Positions 63,037-64,000 of a DNA stretch of 64,000 nt are shown piece by piece; position 1 is the first letter of the stretch, and every line of letters begins with the position of its first letter. The stretch comes from Gemmobacter fulvus. Its GTDB lineage: Bacteria; Pseudomonadota; Alphaproteobacteria; Rhodobacterales; Rhodobacteraceae. The notes below the pieces were generated by a model that did not search any database, had not been told where the DNA came from, and saw nothing but the letters and a program-made list of their open reading frames with translations. The translations under genes were made by a program, and so were the position numbers. The stretch spans positions 1,711,501 through 1,775,500 of the forward strand of contig NZ_CP076361.1 in assembly GCF_018798885.1 (NCBI RefSeq), read 5' to 3'.

Positions 63037-63540
63037 TCAAGCCTCCGCCGAAAAATTTGCACCGGGATTATCGCGCCAGACCCGCCAGTTCAGCGGCGCG
63101 GCCAGCCCCAGCCAGATCGCATAGGGCAGGATCATGGTGAAGGCCCAGCCATCCAGCGACCAGAAGGTCCACAGCATGCCCAGCACGGCGCAGCACAGCA
63201 GGCCCATCACGGCGACCGAAAGCCCCATGCGGCGTGCGCCGAAAAACACTGGCGTCCACAGGGTGTTGAGCGCGATCTGCATCGCCCAGAACGCCATCGC
63301 ATAGGCATTGCCCGCCAGCGGGGCCACCCGCGCTGCGGCCAGCGCCGACAGGACATAGATCGTAGTCCAGGCCACCGGGAACATCCAGTTTTTCGGCCGC
63401 CAGTCCGGTTTTACCAGGCTTTCATACCAGGCACCCGGTTTGAACAGCACGCCCGTCAGCCCTGCCGCCGCTGAGGCGATCAGGAAAAGAAACGCAAGCT
63501 GCCAGTCAAAGCCCGCAGCACCGGCGATTTCGGGTGTCAT
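63037..63540 (-). CDS. TspO/MBR family membrane protein
   Basis: A 167-residue five-helix membrane protein of the tryptophan-rich sensory protein family. Typical motifs are WYESLVKPDWRPKNWMFPVAWTTIY, then NTLWTPVFFG and an aromatic final helix. TspO of Rhodobacter binds porphyrins and represses photosynthesis genes under oxygen. The C-terminal tail is slightly longer than usual. It lies 3 bases after the proline iminopeptidase stop on the same strand, so they may be co-transcribed; terC follows after 152 bases containing its own leader. Confidence 0.9.
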   Translation of the reverse strand: MTPEIAGAAGFDWQLAFLFLIASAAAGLTGVLFKPGAWYESLVKPDWRPKNWMFPVAWTTIYVLSALAAARVAPLAGNAYAMAFWAMQIALNTLWTPVFFGARRMGLSVAVMGLLCCAVLGMLWTFWSLDGWAFTMILPYAIWLGLAAPLNWRVWRDNPGANFSAEA

Positions 63541-63543
63541 GTG

Positions 63544-64000
63544 TCAGTCGTCCTTCATCAGCGGGCGCAGCCCATCCATCACATGCACAAGCTCTGACGA
63601 GATGCCCGGTTCCGACAGGGCATGGCCTGCCATCGTCACCATACGCAAATCACATCCGCGCCAGCCCTTCGCCAGCTTCCACGCCGACAGCGGCGGGCAG
63701 ATCATGTCATAGCGGCCCTGCACGATGGTCGCCGTCAGATGTTCGATCCGGTGCCGCTCGCGCAGAATCCAGCCATCGGCCTCCAGAAACACCGCATTCT
63801 GGAAATAGTGATTCTCCAGCCGTGAAAACGCGCGGGCATATTCCGACGGGCTTTCATAATGTCCGCCATCGGCGGCAATCGCCGCCAGCGCATTTTCCCA
63901 CTGCGCCCAAAGCCGCGCATAGCGCATTTCCTCGACCATATTGCCGGAAAACAGGCGGCGGTGATAGGCCGCCACCAGATCGCCGCGCTCTGCCTCGGGA
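63544..64000 (-). CDS. pip: proline iminopeptidase (alpha/beta hydrolase), C-terminal part
   Basis: The C-terminal ~150 residues of an S33-family prolyl aminopeptidase, cut by the right edge of the window, so the catalytic Ser region is missing. The catalytic Asp lies in IVQGRYDMICPP and the catalytic His in MAGHALSEPGI. The cap-domain segment NHYFQNAVFL is typical of Pip. It removes N-terminal proline from peptides. It ends 3 bases before the tspO start. Confidence 0.85.
   Translation of the reverse strand, partial: PEAERGDLVAAYHRRLFSGNMVEEMRYARLWAQWENALAAIAADGGHYESPSEYARAFSRLENHYFQNAVFLEADGWILRERHRIEHLTATIVQGRYDMICPPLSAWKLAKGWRGCDLRMVTMAGHALSEPGISSELVHVMDGLRPLMKDD

Noticed and set aside
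1-64000. CRISPR arrays, tRNA or rRNA genes, IS elements, integrases
   Set aside because: None seen on reading both strands: no regularly spaced repeats, no transposase or integrase motifs, no recognisable cloverleaf or rRNA sequence. A tRNA scan would be the decisive check.

Overview
This is a 64 kb chromosomal window from a GC-rich alphaproteobacterium, most likely family Rhodobacteraceae/Paracoccaceae. The pointers are the local gene orders (DUF3576-leuS-lptE-holA; secA divergent from parvulin-argJ-mutT; rimP-nusA-ylxR-infB; aminotransferase-ftsK), a small Rhodobacter-type porin, and CenR-like, HspQ, Trm112 and TspO proteins. I recognise no rRNA, tRNA, IS element, prophage or CRISPR array. 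Most of the window is dense housekeeping sequence.

Layout. 1-2.0 kb: AI-2E-type transporter (cut by the left edge), DUF883 and holin-like membrane proteins. 2.0-6.3 kb: leftward run of deoR-type regulator, lysE-type exporter, homocysteine methyltransferase and rluA, preceded by a fRMsr plus double-GFA pair. 6.4-10.7 kb: STAS/anti-sigma-kinase pair, gamma-glutamyltransferase, hspQ, lytic transglycosylase lipoprotein, lolA. 10.8-23.3 kb: amine-oxidation island. 23.3-35.4 kb: ftsK, aminotransferase, amidase, UbiH-type monooxygenase, trm112-LON-cnoX operon, SGNH hydrolase, RES/Xre toxin-antitoxin pair, xthA. 35.4-35.8 kb: non-coding stretch with two related hairpin units. 35.8-42 kb: CenR-like regulator, GTP cyclohydrolase II, YkuD protein, amylosucrase, YggS protein, porin. 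42.2-47.8 kb: DUF3576 lipoprotein, leuS, lptE, holA, radC. 47.8-56.1 kb: PBP-OmpA protein and partner, secA, parvulin, argJ, mutT, a 46-residue protein. 56.2-61.7 kb: infB-ylxR/L7Ae-nusA-rimP. 61.9-64 kb: terC with a structured leader, tspO, and a proline iminopeptidase cut by the right edge.

The main find is a complete quinohemoprotein amine dehydrogenase (QHNDH) system. qhpADCBEF run leftward as one operon: diheme alpha subunit, radical-SAM crosslinking enzyme, CTQ-bearing gamma peptide, beta-propeller subunit, leader protease and ABC exporter. The flavin monooxygenase qhpG is divergent from qhpA, and the AraC-type qhpR sits at the far end. Every gamma-subunit residue known to be modified in Paracoccus is present, and a 28-residue leader is predicted. 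A 15/16-matched 16-bp inverted repeat between qhpA and qhpG is a strong candidate QhpR operator. A flanking aldehyde dehydrogenase and acyl-CoA ligase would carry the aldehyde product to acyl-CoA. The block separates ftsK from lolA, which are neighbours in many proteobacteria, so it looks like an insertion into a conserved backbone.

The RNA-level signals are a terC leader whose SD is paired in a perfect 9-bp helix, an intrinsic terminator placed between a candidate promoter and rimP, a duplicated hairpin unit carrying CUCCCUGUUGGAC near 35.6 kb, and tandem terminators behind the porin gene.
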